Shown here: in pieces, positions 49,977 to 58,850 of the stretch
Numbering within the stretch: position 1 is the stretch's first letter
Layout: every line of letters begins with the position of its first letter
Assembly (NCBI RefSeq): GCF_030123365.1
Contig: NZ_CP126107.1
Coordinates: forward strand, 2,775,501-2,839,500
Reading direction: 5' to 3'
DNA from: Neobacillus sp. SuZ13
GTDB taxonomy: Bacteria > Bacillota > Bacilli > Bacillales > Cytobacillaceae
DNA length: 64,000 bases
Notes under the pieces: generated by a model
Told to the model about the DNA's origin: nothing
What the model saw: only the letters and a program-made list of their open reading frames with translations
The model's database searches: none
Program-made: the position numbers and the translations under genes

Positions 49977-51680
49977 ATGAAGAAAGTGGCCATCTTGGGA
50001 GGCGGGGTGGCTGGCCTTAGTGCTGCACATGAACTGGTAGAAAGAGGGTTTGACGTAACGGTATACGAAAGTAAAACAATTCCGGGTGGAAAAGCACGGT
50101 CGATTCCTGTTCCCTATTCCGGTACGAACGGGAGAAAAAATCTACCTGGAGAACACGGATTCCGTTGCTTTCCAGGTTTTTATCGCCATATCATTGATAC
50201 AATGAAACGAATCCCTTATGACCAAAAGCAAAGTGTTCATGATCAATTAGTTACGGCTCGGGAGATGGGACTTGCCCGCTTTGATCATGAACTAGTTGCC
50301 ATCTCCACTTCTATTCCGAAATCGATGACCGGCATCAAAAAGAACTTGAAAGCATTGTTCGATTCGGATTGGGGACTTAATGAGGAAGAAGTGGTTTTCT
50401 TTACGGAGCGGCTTTGGCAGGTGATGACGAGCTGCAGGGAACGAATCATGGATGAATATGAAAGAATTAGCTGGTGGGATTATCTGGATGGAGATAACCA
50501 ATCAAAGAACTTCCATGAAGTGTTTGCTGCCATTTCCCGGTCATTGGTCGCCGCGAAATCTACAGAAGCAAGCACCAAGACCTTCGGTACGGTTCTTTCC
50601 CAACTTCTTATCGGTATCCTTACGCCGACAAATGATTCGGACCGAGTCCTGAACGGCCCGACCAATGAGGTGTGGATTGACCCATGGATCAGCTATTTGA
50701 AACAAAAAGGAGTTCATTATTATACCAATGCACCCGTACGCGGCTTTCAACTCAAAGAAGGCAAAATCACGGGTGTCCATATCGATAGGTCAGGAAAGGA
50801 CGAGTTTGTCAATGCGGACTTTTACGTAAGCACTCTCCCGGTGGAAGCCATGGCCCCGTTAGTTTCCGCCGATATGCTTAGGGCAGACCCGGCACTGATA
50901 GGATTGAAGAAGCTTACAAAAGATGTTGATTGGATGAACGGGCTCCAGTTCTTTATGAAACGGGATGTGCCCATCGTAAACGGACATCTGATCATCATGG
51001 ATTCTCCGTGGGCGATTACGGCCATTTCACAAAAGCAATTTTGGGACGGGAAGGATCTTCAAGCATATGGGGATGGTCAGGTTAGGGGCATTATTTCCGT
51101 TGATATTTCGGAATGGAACCAACCAGGCATGCTTTTAGGAAAAAAGGCAATCCAATGCACGAAAGAAGAAATTAAAGAGGAAGTTTGGGCACAGCTGAAA
51201 AAAGCTTTAAATCATGAAAAAGTGTTGCTCCGGGATGAGGATGTTCACTCTTGGTTTTTGGATCCGGACATTCATTTCGACGATTCTGGCAAAATGATCA
51301 ATAGTGAGCCTTTACTTATAAACAAAGTTTTTGCGTGGAGCTTAAGACCCTATGCTTTTACAAAGATCCCCAATCTCTTCCTGGCTTCCGATTATGTGCG
51401 TACAAATACGGATCTGGCGTCGATGGAAGCGGCCAATGAGGCGGCCCGCCGAGCGGTCAACAGTATACTTGATGCGGCAGATTCAAAGAAAAGGAAGTGC
51501 AAGATTTGGGACATGTATAAATTTGACCTATTAACTCCCTGGCACATTCACGATTGGATTCGCTATAGGAAAGGGCTCCCCTGGAATGGCGGCTCCTCCT
51601 TCTGCTCAAGGGTTGTCTACTTGCTCCTCTATGCAGGTAAATATGCTTGGGGAAAAGTCCAACAGTCCAGATGGTTTTAG
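49977..51680 (+). CDS. FAD-dependent oxidoreductase (phytoene desaturase/hydroxysqualene dehydroxylase-like)
   Basis: 567 residues from the ATG at 49977 (GAGGAAGGTGAG upstream). A Rossmann start KVAILGGGVAGLSAAHELVERG, YESKTIPGGKARSI and GEHGFRCFPGFYRHIIDTM mark the amino-oxidase/CrtI superfamily. A late FAD contact is seen in PNLFLASDYVRTNTDLASMEAA. It follows rph by 214 bases on the same strand, but a shared role is not evident. Substrate unknown. Confidence 0.82.
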   Translation: MKKVAILGGGVAGLSAAHELVERGFDVTVYESKTIPGGKARSIPVPYSGTNGRKNLPGEHGFRCFPGFYRHIIDTMKRIPYDQKQSVHDQLVTAREMGLARFDHELVAISTSIPKSMTGIKKNLKALFDSDWGLNEEEVVFFTERLWQVMTSCRERIMDEYERISWWDYLDGDNQSKNFHEVFAAISRSLVAAKSTEASTKTFGTVLSQLLIGILTPTNDSDRVLNGPTNEVWIDPWISYLKQKGVHYYTNAPVRGFQLKEGKITGVHIDRSGKDEFVNADFYVSTLPVEAMAPLVSADMLRADPALIGLKKLTKDVDWMNGLQFFMKRDVPIVNGHLIIMDSPWAITAISQKQFWDGKDLQAYGDGQVRGIISVDISEWNQPGMLLGKKAIQCTKEEIKEEVWAQLKKALNHEKVLLRDEDVHSWFLDPDIHFDDSGKMINSEPLLINKVFAWSLRPYAFTKIPNLFLASDYVRTNTDLASMEAANEAARRAVNSILDAADSKKRKCKIWDMYKFDLLTPWHIHDWIRYRKGLPWNGGSSFCSRVVYLLLYAGKYAWGKVQQSRWF

Positions 51681-51797
51681 TAGCCTAACCTGAACGCAAC
51701 GCATTCAACCATATTTCTAAAGGAAGTACATGGAACGTAAACGTGTGCTTCCTTTTGTATTGTAGTCACATAAAACTCTACTTTTTTTCCGGAAGAT

Positions 51798-52054
51798 TAT
51801 GGCCAATTAGAGAAAAACTTTATTGATAAAAATGGATTCATACGTTGATGAAAGTTTAAAAAGAATCCCCTGGATTTATCCATGGGGCGAAGTCAAGGGA
51901 TGGCTCGACCTTTATTAGCTACGACGATACTCAGTCCATGTCTCAAAAGGCATCCTTTATCAAATCCAAAGAACTGGCAGGAGCAATGATCTAGGAGATA
52001 AGCCAAGATCCTGGTGAGGTATTACTAGATCGACTTGCAATGGATTTAAAATAA
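51798..52054 (+). pseudogene. C-terminal remnant of a GH18 chitinase
   Basis: YGQLEKNFIDKNGF, then (with frame breaks) KRIPWIY, STFISYDDTQSMSQKASFIK and ELAGAMI-stop-EISQDPGEVLLDRL. FISYDD and GAM-I/W-E are conserved GH18 motifs. The TAG at 51992-51994 stands for the catalytic-barrel Trp. The N-terminal two thirds are gone. Confidence 0.75.
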
Positions 52055-52488
52055 GTAGGGGGAGATCCATAGGAACGTTCTGCAGGCTTTTTTGATATAG
52101 GAAAAACATCAGAAAGTAGCGGATGATTCAAAGGAATCAATTAGGATTTTTAAGGTTGGCATCTTCTCGCTGATGATGAACCAGAAGCATTTTGTCTTTA
52201 TCTCTGCCACTCACAAACAAGCGAATTCTATTTTAAAACATTTCATAAACGAGTATTAGCTGGATTTCCAACTTCTATAGAAAATAATGGAGTTCGTTTC
52301 GGGATATGAGGAAGGAATTCACGAGTATTCCTGCTATAGCTGGGTAATTTAAGAGGTGAATGAAGAATTCAAGTCGGATCCTGTTATTTTATTCGACCTG
52401 ACAGTATTGGTGAAGTTGAATTACTTGATGCCAATCATGTCTTTATATATATAATAAGAAGGGGAAATAAACTAGAAAAGGTGATAAT
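52055..52488. other. Decayed non-coding stretch before the dipeptidase
   Basis: Short broken frames (for example FYFKTFHKRVLAGFPTSIEN near 52230-52290) suggest another dead gene, not identified. AGAAAAGGTGATA just before 52489 is the ribosome site of the next gene. Confidence 0.4.
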
Positions 52489-53856
52489 ATGAGTCAATTA
52501 TCTGAGTTATTATCTAAGCAACATAATCAAAATGTTGAGGAATTAAAAGAATTGCTCCGAATTCCAAGCGTCAGTTCATTATCCGAGCATAAAGAGGACA
52601 TCCAAAAAGCAGCTTCATGGATTGCCAATAAATTAGAAAGCATTGGAATGGAACATGTGGAAATCATCCAAACAAAAGGTCATCCGATTGTCTATGCGGA
52701 TTGGCTACACCAAGAAAACGCCCCAACCGTCTTAGTGTATGGCCATTATGACGTCCAGCCCGTTGACCCTCTTCATTTATGGGAAACGCCTCCGTTTGAA
52801 CCAACGATCCGTGATGAAAAGATCTTTGCCAGAGGGGCAACCGACGACAAAGGGCAGACATTCTTACATATCAAAGCAGTAGAAACACTATTGAAAACAG
52901 AAGGTAAATTACCGGTTAACGTTAAGTTTTGCATAGAAGGAGAAGAAGAAATCGGAAGTCCTCATCTTCCGCCTTACTTGTCCGAAAATAAAGAGAAATT
53001 ATCCTGTGAAGTAGTTGTTATTTCTGACTCAGATATGTGGGACAGAGGCGTACCTGCCATCACCTATTCGTTAAGAGGTCTTTGTGCACTGGAATTTTCT
53101 CTAAAAACCGCTAATTCGGATTTACACTCGGGCATGTTCGGCGGGGGAGTTCAGAACGCAAACCATTTATTAGTACAACTTCTTTCAACCCTTCATGATG
53201 CAAATGGAAAAGTAAATGTGGATCATTTTTATGATGATGTTGTACTGCTTACAGATTTTGAAAAGGAACAAATTAAAGCATTAGGTTTTGATGAAGAAAA
53301 GCTAAAAAAATCATTAGGGTTAACAGATTTAACCGGAGGGGAAAACAATTTCCCATACCCTGAGAAAATCAGTTCACGACCAACCTTAGAGATTAACGGA
53401 TTATGGGGCGGATTTCAGGGAGAAGGAACAAAAACGGTCATCCCGAATGAGGCACATGCCAAAATTACTTGCCGTCTCGTCCACAATCAAAACCCTGAAA
53501 AGATTCAGCAATTGATCAAAAAGCATCTAGAAGAACATGCGCCAAAAGGCTGCACCGTAACAGTGTCTCTTCAAGATACCGGGAATCCATTCTTAACGCC
53601 GATCGACAGCCCGATGATTCAAAAGGCGGCCGAAGCATATGAAACCGTTTATGGAAAAGCACCGGTTTACAAAAGAGAAGGTGGTTCGATTCCGATTGTA
53701 TCGGACTTTAACCAGTCTCTAAATGCACCTGTTGTCTTAATGGGATTTGGTTTGCCAGATGAAAATCTTCATGCTCCGAATGAACATTTTAACTTGGAAA
53801 ACTTTGATAAAGGGATCTTAACGATTTGTTCGTTTTTAGAGCTTCTTAAGAAGTAA
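52489..53856 (+). CDS. Dipeptidase, M20 family
   Basis: 455 residues. M20 metal-site motifs are VYGHYDVQP (His and the catalytic Asp), GATDDKGQ (bridging Asp), EGEEEIGS (catalytic Glu and ligand Glu) and SDSD. The dimerisation lid contains HSGMFGG, and the last ligand is the His of ENLHAPNEH. This matches the cytosolic dipeptidases annotated as M20 (CNDP-like) in Bacillus. A convergent terminator follows. Confidence 0.92.
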   Translation: MSQLSELLSKQHNQNVEELKELLRIPSVSSLSEHKEDIQKAASWIANKLESIGMEHVEIIQTKGHPIVYADWLHQENAPTVLVYGHYDVQPVDPLHLWETPPFEPTIRDEKIFARGATDDKGQTFLHIKAVETLLKTEGKLPVNVKFCIEGEEEIGSPHLPPYLSENKEKLSCEVVVISDSDMWDRGVPAITYSLRGLCALEFSLKTANSDLHSGMFGGGVQNANHLLVQLLSTLHDANGKVNVDHFYDDVVLLTDFEKEQIKALGFDEEKLKKSLGLTDLTGGENNFPYPEKISSRPTLEINGLWGGFQGEGTKTVIPNEAHAKITCRLVHNQNPEKIQQLIKKHLEEHAPKGCTVTVSLQDTGNPFLTPIDSPMIQKAAEAYETVYGKAPVYKREGGSIPIVSDFNQSLNAPVVLMGFGLPDENLHAPNEHFNLENFDKGILTICSFLELLKK

Positions 53857-53861
53857 ATAAG

Positions 53862-53900
53862 AAAGGGCGATGACAGATAGATGTGTCTTCGCCCTTTTTT
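53862..53900. terminator. Bidirectional terminator
   Basis: AAAGGGCGA-TGACA ... TGTC-TTCGCCCTTT with T/A tracts on both sides, between convergent genes. Confidence 0.88.
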
Positions 53901-53912
53901 GCAATTACCTAT

Positions 53913-56900
53913 TTATTGGCTTAACGTATCTGATACGTGGTTACCATGCAGCCTTTGTTTTTTGGCTTTGCGGAAATGAAATAATTCATAGAAGGTTGGA
54001 ATCACAATCAGTGTTAAAAGAGTGGACACGATAAGACCAAAAATGACGACCACCGCAAGTCCCTTTGAAACAAGATTTAAACTCATAGCGGATTCATGTG
54101 CAACCAGAAGCGGAAGCATCGCAAATACAGTAGCAAGTGCTGTCATAAGAATTGGTCTTAGACGTACCTTTCCCGCTTCCATAATCGCCTCGCGAATACT
54201 CATACTCTCCTCATTATGACGGATTCGATCGACCAGCACAATCGCATTTGTAACAACAATTCCAACTAGCATCAACATTCCAATCCCAGAAGAGATATTA
54301 ATGCTAGATTGAGTGATCACCAACCCTAATAGTGAACCTATAGCTGCTAGCGGCAGAGTAATCAAAATAGCAATGCTTGCACGGAACGATTTTAAAGTAA
54401 CCAACAAAATCATAAATACAATACCAATCGAGAACATTGCCAGTTTACCCAGTTCTACTAAATCATCGGATGACTGCATGGCAGAACCAGTGATTTCTGC
54501 ACTTGTTTCTTTGCCAAATGTATTATTTTTGTCCCACCCAGCGATCTTTTTTTGAATCTCGCCAGCTACGTCCACCATTTTATCTGAATCCACAAAAGCA
54601 TTTACTTGAAGATAATGATGACCGTCTTTTGAATAGATGGTACCTGGTTCCTTACTCTCTTCTATCTTAGCAATGCTTGATAGAGCAACTGGTCCATTTG
54701 GTGTCATTAGCTGCAAATCTTTTAAATCATTTACCGTTTGAATTTCTTTGAGGGCTCCTAATTTAACCGTAGTGGACCGACCATCTATTTTAATACTTCC
54801 AATCGCAGCAGGCTGAATCATGGCATGAATCGACTGAGAGATTTCCTGTGCGTTGGATAATTTTGAATCCACCGTAATTGTAACGGTTGGCTTTGTATTT
54901 TGATCGTTACTTTCGACTTTTTGTACGCCATCAATGGTACTAATTTCTTTCTTGACGAGATCAGCAGCTTTTTTTATGTCAGCTTCATTTTTGCCAATGA
55001 CATCCACTGAAACCGTCGTTTTATTTACTCCCAACAAACCAGCGGTGTCTGCAGTCAGCTCCGCACCTGGGAATTGATCTTTTGTTTTTCGAATGTCTTT
55101 TACAAATTTGGCGGAATCGGTCCCTTCTTTTGGGAAAACCATAAATTGAACCACGTTTGCATCTTGTAAATTTCCATACTGCGCAGCACCTTCATTGACT
55201 CCTGCTATAGCTATACGGTTCTTTACCCCTTCTTTATCTGCAAGAATGCTCTCCATTTTCGAAATCCCGTCATTTATTTCGCTTAATGGGGTTCCGTTAT
55301 GATAGCGAAGACTGATGGCTATGTAGGCGGAATCTTTCTGATCGACAGACCCTTTAGGCATGCTAACAAACAGCCCAACTGACCCGACCACCACCAGAAC
55401 TACTAGTATGATAGGAAGCCATTTATGGTTAAGCGACCACTTCAACACAGTGGGGTAGAAAGAATTTGTCTTGTGTTCTTTCACCTTTACCTTTTTCATC
55501 ATGCGGCCGCTGAGTACTGGTACGACTGTCAGCGAAACCAGCAATGAAGCTAGTAGTGAACAAGTGATCGTAATCGCAAACGGGGCAACCAGGTCTCTTA
55601 AACCTCCCGAAACAATCATCATTGGGAGAAATACGGCCACCGTTGTAAGGGTGGAGGACGTAATGGCAGCTCCCACTTCTTTAACAGCTTCGATAAGAAA
55701 GGTAGGAGTTAGTTCATGATCTTTCTTTCTTCGGTAAATATTTTCAACGACAACAATACTGTCATCCACGAGTCGTCCGACCGATACCGCAATTCCTCCA
55801 AGGGTGAGGATGTTTAAGGTAACGTCAAAAAATGAAAGTAAGATCATTGTAATACAAAGTGAAAGTGGAATACTGACAATCGTGATCAGGGTCATCCGGA
55901 AACTTCGAAGGAATAACCAGATAATAAGAGTCGCAAATAATGCTCCGGTCAATACTTCTCTAGTCATCGAGTTAATTGAATCAAGAACGGTATTCCCTAA
56001 ATTCATAAAAATAGTAGCATGTAGTGTACCCTCATAGTCTTTGTTAATTTGTTTAACCGCATCTTCTACTTGTTTCCCGAGGGTTACCGCATTGGAGGTG
56101 GAATCCTTCTGAATCACGACATCGATAAAATTCTTCCCGTTCAAATGGGTGATGCTTGCGGTATCTTTTTGCATGGTAACATCAGCGACATCTTGCAGTT
56201 TGGTCTTATTGTTTAGCTGAATGTTTTTGAGGTCATCAACTGATTCTAATTTTCCTGTTACGATGATACTTGTAGCTTCGTTGTTTAGGGTTTGTTCACC
56301 CACTGCAACCGATGCATTTTTTCCTTGTAGAAGAGTGTAAAGCTTTTCAAGCGGGTATTGTGAGGCTGCTAGTTTGCCAGGATCGACTTTGATCAGCACT
56401 TGTTGATTGCTGCCGCCGTTGGTGATGACATTGCCGACACCTTTTAGGTCTTGGAATATCGGCATAATCTCGTTTTCTACGAGATTTAGCTCATGATTGT
56501 CAATTTCGTTGTCAAAGGTAAGACCTAGTTCGACAATCGGAATTTCAGATGTGTTTAGGTTGACGACGTAAGGTTTCATGACTCCAGTGGGGAGATTAAC
56601 CATTGAAATTCTCTCTTGAATTTGCTGTTTAGCTTCTTTCACATTAATGTCAGATTCAAAGGTGACGGTCATCTGAGTGAAGTTATTTCCTGTTTGCGCT
56701 GCTACATTTTGTTTTCCTCTGACGCCATTTAATGCTTTTTCAATTGGCTGTGTTACCTGTTCATCCATGCTTACAGCATCCATACCGTTTCCAACCACTG
56801 ATATGGTCACGTAAGGCTGATCAGCAGACGGCATCAGTTCCATTGGAATCGTGGTGTAACTAAAAATACCAAAAATCATAGAGGCAAAAACAGCGAAAGC

Positions 56901-56945
56901 TAATGCGGCCTTGTTCCGTAACGCCCATTTGGTAAACCAAGTCAT
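53913..56945 (-). CDS. RND-type efflux transporter (AcrB/SwrC-like)
   Basis: 1010 residues with 12 TM helices in two halves and two large external loops. TM4 carries GRLVDDSIVVVENIYRR with the proton-relay Asp pair, and TIPMELMPSADQPYVTISV is the HAE-RND start. It is an inner-membrane proton-driven exporter; in Bacillus the related SwrC exports surfactin and gives resistance to amphiphiles. No adaptor (MFP) gene is adjacent. The substrate is not predictable. Confidence 0.92.
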   Translation of the reverse strand: MTWFTKWALRNKAALAFAVFASMIFGIFSYTTIPMELMPSADQPYVTISVVGNGMDAVSMDEQVTQPIEKALNGVRGKQNVAAQTGNNFTQMTVTFESDINVKEAKQQIQERISMVNLPTGVMKPYVVNLNTSEIPIVELGLTFDNEIDNHELNLVENEIMPIFQDLKGVGNVITNGGSNQQVLIKVDPGKLAASQYPLEKLYTLLQGKNASVAVGEQTLNNEATSIIVTGKLESVDDLKNIQLNNKTKLQDVADVTMQKDTASITHLNGKNFIDVVIQKDSTSNAVTLGKQVEDAVKQINKDYEGTLHATIFMNLGNTVLDSINSMTREVLTGALFATLIIWLFLRSFRMTLITIVSIPLSLCITMILLSFFDVTLNILTLGGIAVSVGRLVDDSIVVVENIYRRKKDHELTPTFLIEAVKEVGAAITSSTLTTVAVFLPMMIVSGGLRDLVAPFAITITCSLLASLLVSLTVVPVLSGRMMKKVKVKEHKTNSFYPTVLKWSLNHKWLPIILVVLVVVGSVGLFVSMPKGSVDQKDSAYIAISLRYHNGTPLSEINDGISKMESILADKEGVKNRIAIAGVNEGAAQYGNLQDANVVQFMVFPKEGTDSAKFVKDIRKTKDQFPGAELTADTAGLLGVNKTTVSVDVIGKNEADIKKAADLVKKEISTIDGVQKVESNDQNTKPTVTITVDSKLSNAQEISQSIHAMIQPAAIGSIKIDGRSTTVKLGALKEIQTVNDLKDLQLMTPNGPVALSSIAKIEESKEPGTIYSKDGHHYLQVNAFVDSDKMVDVAGEIQKKIAGWDKNNTFGKETSAEITGSAMQSSDDLVELGKLAMFSIGIVFMILLVTLKSFRASIAILITLPLAAIGSLLGLVITQSSINISSGIGMLMLVGIVVTNAIVLVDRIRHNEESMSIREAIMEAGKVRLRPILMTALATVFAMLPLLVAHESAMSLNLVSKGLAVVVIFGLIVSTLLTLIVIPTFYELFHFRKAKKQRLHGNHVSDTLSQ

Positions 56946-57129
56946 AAAAAGACCCCCTAGTATTAAAGTAATAAAACCAGGTAAATTATACCATCCACTT
57001 CATACCAATAATAGGGTGTTTTTCCTGATTTTACAAAAAATTCACTCAAAAAAAATAAATACCAACCAAGATTAAAGATAAAAGAGACTTGTAAGATAGA
57101 AAGAAAGCAGCCAAGAATGAACGAGCAAT

Positions 57130-57184
57130 ATACCTAGACATTCTATATATAATGATTTAGAATAAACCTAGAATGTCTAGGTAT
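57130..57184. other. Perfect 16-base inverted repeat
   Basis: ATACCTAGACATTCTA and TAGAATGTCTAGGTAT flank a 23-base loop; TTGTTTTTTC follows. It lies between the RND gene start and the next + strand gene, so it could be an operator, a leader hairpin or a small palindromic element. Confidence 0.6.
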
Positions 57185-57209
57185 TGTTTTTTCTTGATGG
57201 GGGATTAAA

Positions 57210-57719
57210 ATGCATAGAAAAATAATAGTGATTATTGTACTACTTTTATTGGCAACTTCCATAGTAATAGTAAAACCATCTTTAACTCGTTCATTCCAGT
57301 ATCACATTACATCAAGCACAAACCTTAAGAAAGAAAATATAAATGGTCTACAATTGTTTGATAACATAAACGATAAAAAATTCTTAAATAAATACGGTGA
57401 ACAAACCACTAAAAGCCAAGATAATAACCTCTATAATTATTATGAAATTCAGGACGGCGTAGAAATTGCAACTGATGATAAAGGAGATATTTTAAGATTT
57501 GTTATTGAAACGGGAATTCCAACTGCAAAAGGAATAGAAATTGGAAGTTCTATTGATGAAGTAAAGGCTTTATACGGAAAAAATTATTATAAACGTGTAG
57601 AACAAGGTATCGATATTATTGGCTTTGTGGATAAAAAACACCACCAATCCCTCGAATTTTGGTATAACCTTCAAAATAAAATCATTATGTATCGGTTAGA
57701 TGACAATTCGATGAAATAG
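57210..57719 (+). CDS. Exported protein, unknown
   Basis: 169 residues. A signal anchor (KIIVIIVLLLLATSIVIVKP) is followed by a soluble domain with GIPTAKGIEIGSSIDEVKALYG, which recalls the SmpA/YjgB-type small extracytoplasmic fold (a G-x-S-x-x-E-V helix after a strand). Strong GGGGG ribosome site. Unknown function. Confidence 0.65.
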   Translation: MHRKIIVIIVLLLLATSIVIVKPSLTRSFQYHITSSTNLKKENINGLQLFDNINDKKFLNKYGEQTTKSQDNNLYNYYEIQDGVEIATDDKGDILRFVIETGIPTAKGIEIGSSIDEVKALYGKNYYKRVEQGIDIIGFVDKKHHQSLEFWYNLQNKIIMYRLDDNSMK

Positions 57720-57720
57720 T

Positions 57721-57752
57721 AAAAAATAGCACGTTGATCCGTGCTATTTTTT
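57721..57752 (+). terminator. Terminator
   Basis: AAAAAATAGCACG TTGATC CGTGCTATTTTTT directly behind the preceding stop codon. Confidence 0.9.
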
Positions 57753-57924
57753 GTGCAAGCATTTAAACTGTATAAAAAAATAGGGATTTAAAAATAGAAC
57801 TACTACGATGAGTATGTCCATCTAAAAACAACCGTTTACAGGTGGTGTCAGGCACTTTTTTAAATTCAGTTGTTTGAATTTAAAGTTCTGATTGTAGTAG
57901 TATCGTTACACGAGGAGTGATCGT

Positions 57925-58677
57925 ATGAACGAAACCATTCAATTATTAAAAAATCATCGCTCAGTTAGGGACTTCAACTCTGAAAAAGAGGTAAGCGAAG
58001 CGCAAATCGAAGTAATTATTGCGGCGGCATTGGCAGGTCCCAATTGGATTAACGGACAACAAGTGACCGTGATTGAAGTCAGAGAGCCTGAAAGGAAAGC
58101 TGCCTTGGCGAAAGCGGCAGGCAACCAACGGTGGATTGAGGAAGCTCCCGTTTTTCTCGTGTTTTGCATGGATTTTTATCGCGCGAAGCTCGTAGCTGAA
58201 AAAAATGGTACAGAATTTAATATTATCGAGGACTTAGAGGCAGTCATCGTCGGTTCAACAGATGTAGGAATCGCGCTGGGAAGCGCAGTAATAGCGGCTG
58301 AATCGATTGGACTCGGGATTGTTCCAATTGGTGGATTACGGAGAAATCCCCAAACCTTTGTTGAGCTATTGAATCTTCCGGAATATGTTTTCCCAATCTC
58401 AGGTCTGGTCGTAGGATATCCCAAATCTGTTCCTGCTCAAAAACCAAGGTTGCCAATTAAAGCAACACTTCAGAAAGAAAAGTATGATACGAAAATTCAA
58501 AAGGATATCATTGATCAATATGATCAAACAATATCATCCTATATGTCTGAACGGACAAATGGTGAGGATTCCAGTAATTGGTCAAGTAAAATTGCTCAGT
58601 TTTATGATACCGGTTTTGACCAATACGCCAAAAATTCTAGTCCTACGGTGAAAAATCAGAAGTTCCGGTATAAATAA
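57925..58677 (+). CDS. Nitroreductase family NAD(P)H oxidoreductase
   Basis: 250 residues. FMN-binding HRSVRDFNSEKEVSEAQI at the start, AAALAGPNWINGQQVTVIEV, GIALGSAVIAAESIGLGIVPIGGLRRNP and the LVVGYPKS strand match the NfsA/NfrA group, which has a long C-terminal extension. It reduces nitro compounds, quinones or flavins with NAD(P)H. GAGGAGTG precedes the ATG. Nearby aromatic-degradation genes make a role in aromatic stress possible. Confidence 0.88.
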   Translation: MNETIQLLKNHRSVRDFNSEKEVSEAQIEVIIAAALAGPNWINGQQVTVIEVREPERKAALAKAAGNQRWIEEAPVFLVFCMDFYRAKLVAEKNGTEFNIIEDLEAVIVGSTDVGIALGSAVIAAESIGLGIVPIGGLRRNPQTFVELLNLPEYVFPISGLVVGYPKSVPAQKPRLPIKATLQKEKYDTKIQKDIIDQYDQTISSYMSERTNGEDSSNWSSKIAQFYDTGFDQYAKNSSPTVKNQKFRYK

Positions 58678-58685
58678 AGAACTCA

Positions 58686-58741
58686 AGGAAAGGGTCAAAC
58701 CCCCAACGTGCTAACGCTTTAGCGCACTGAGGGTCTGACCT
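58686..58741. repeat. REP-like palindrome/terminator
   Basis: AAGGGTCAAACCCCCAACGT ... GCGCACTGAGGGTCTGACCTT forms a long imperfect stem behind the nitroreductase gene. Confidence 0.6.
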
Positions 58742-58850
58742 TGTTTTCCGTTTTCACGTTTTCAGTAGAAGAAGGTATTTTTCACAAGAAGTAGAATTAA
58801 TCTTTAGGAATGCTGTTGCTACAAATTCATATAAGAAAGGGAGCAATGGA

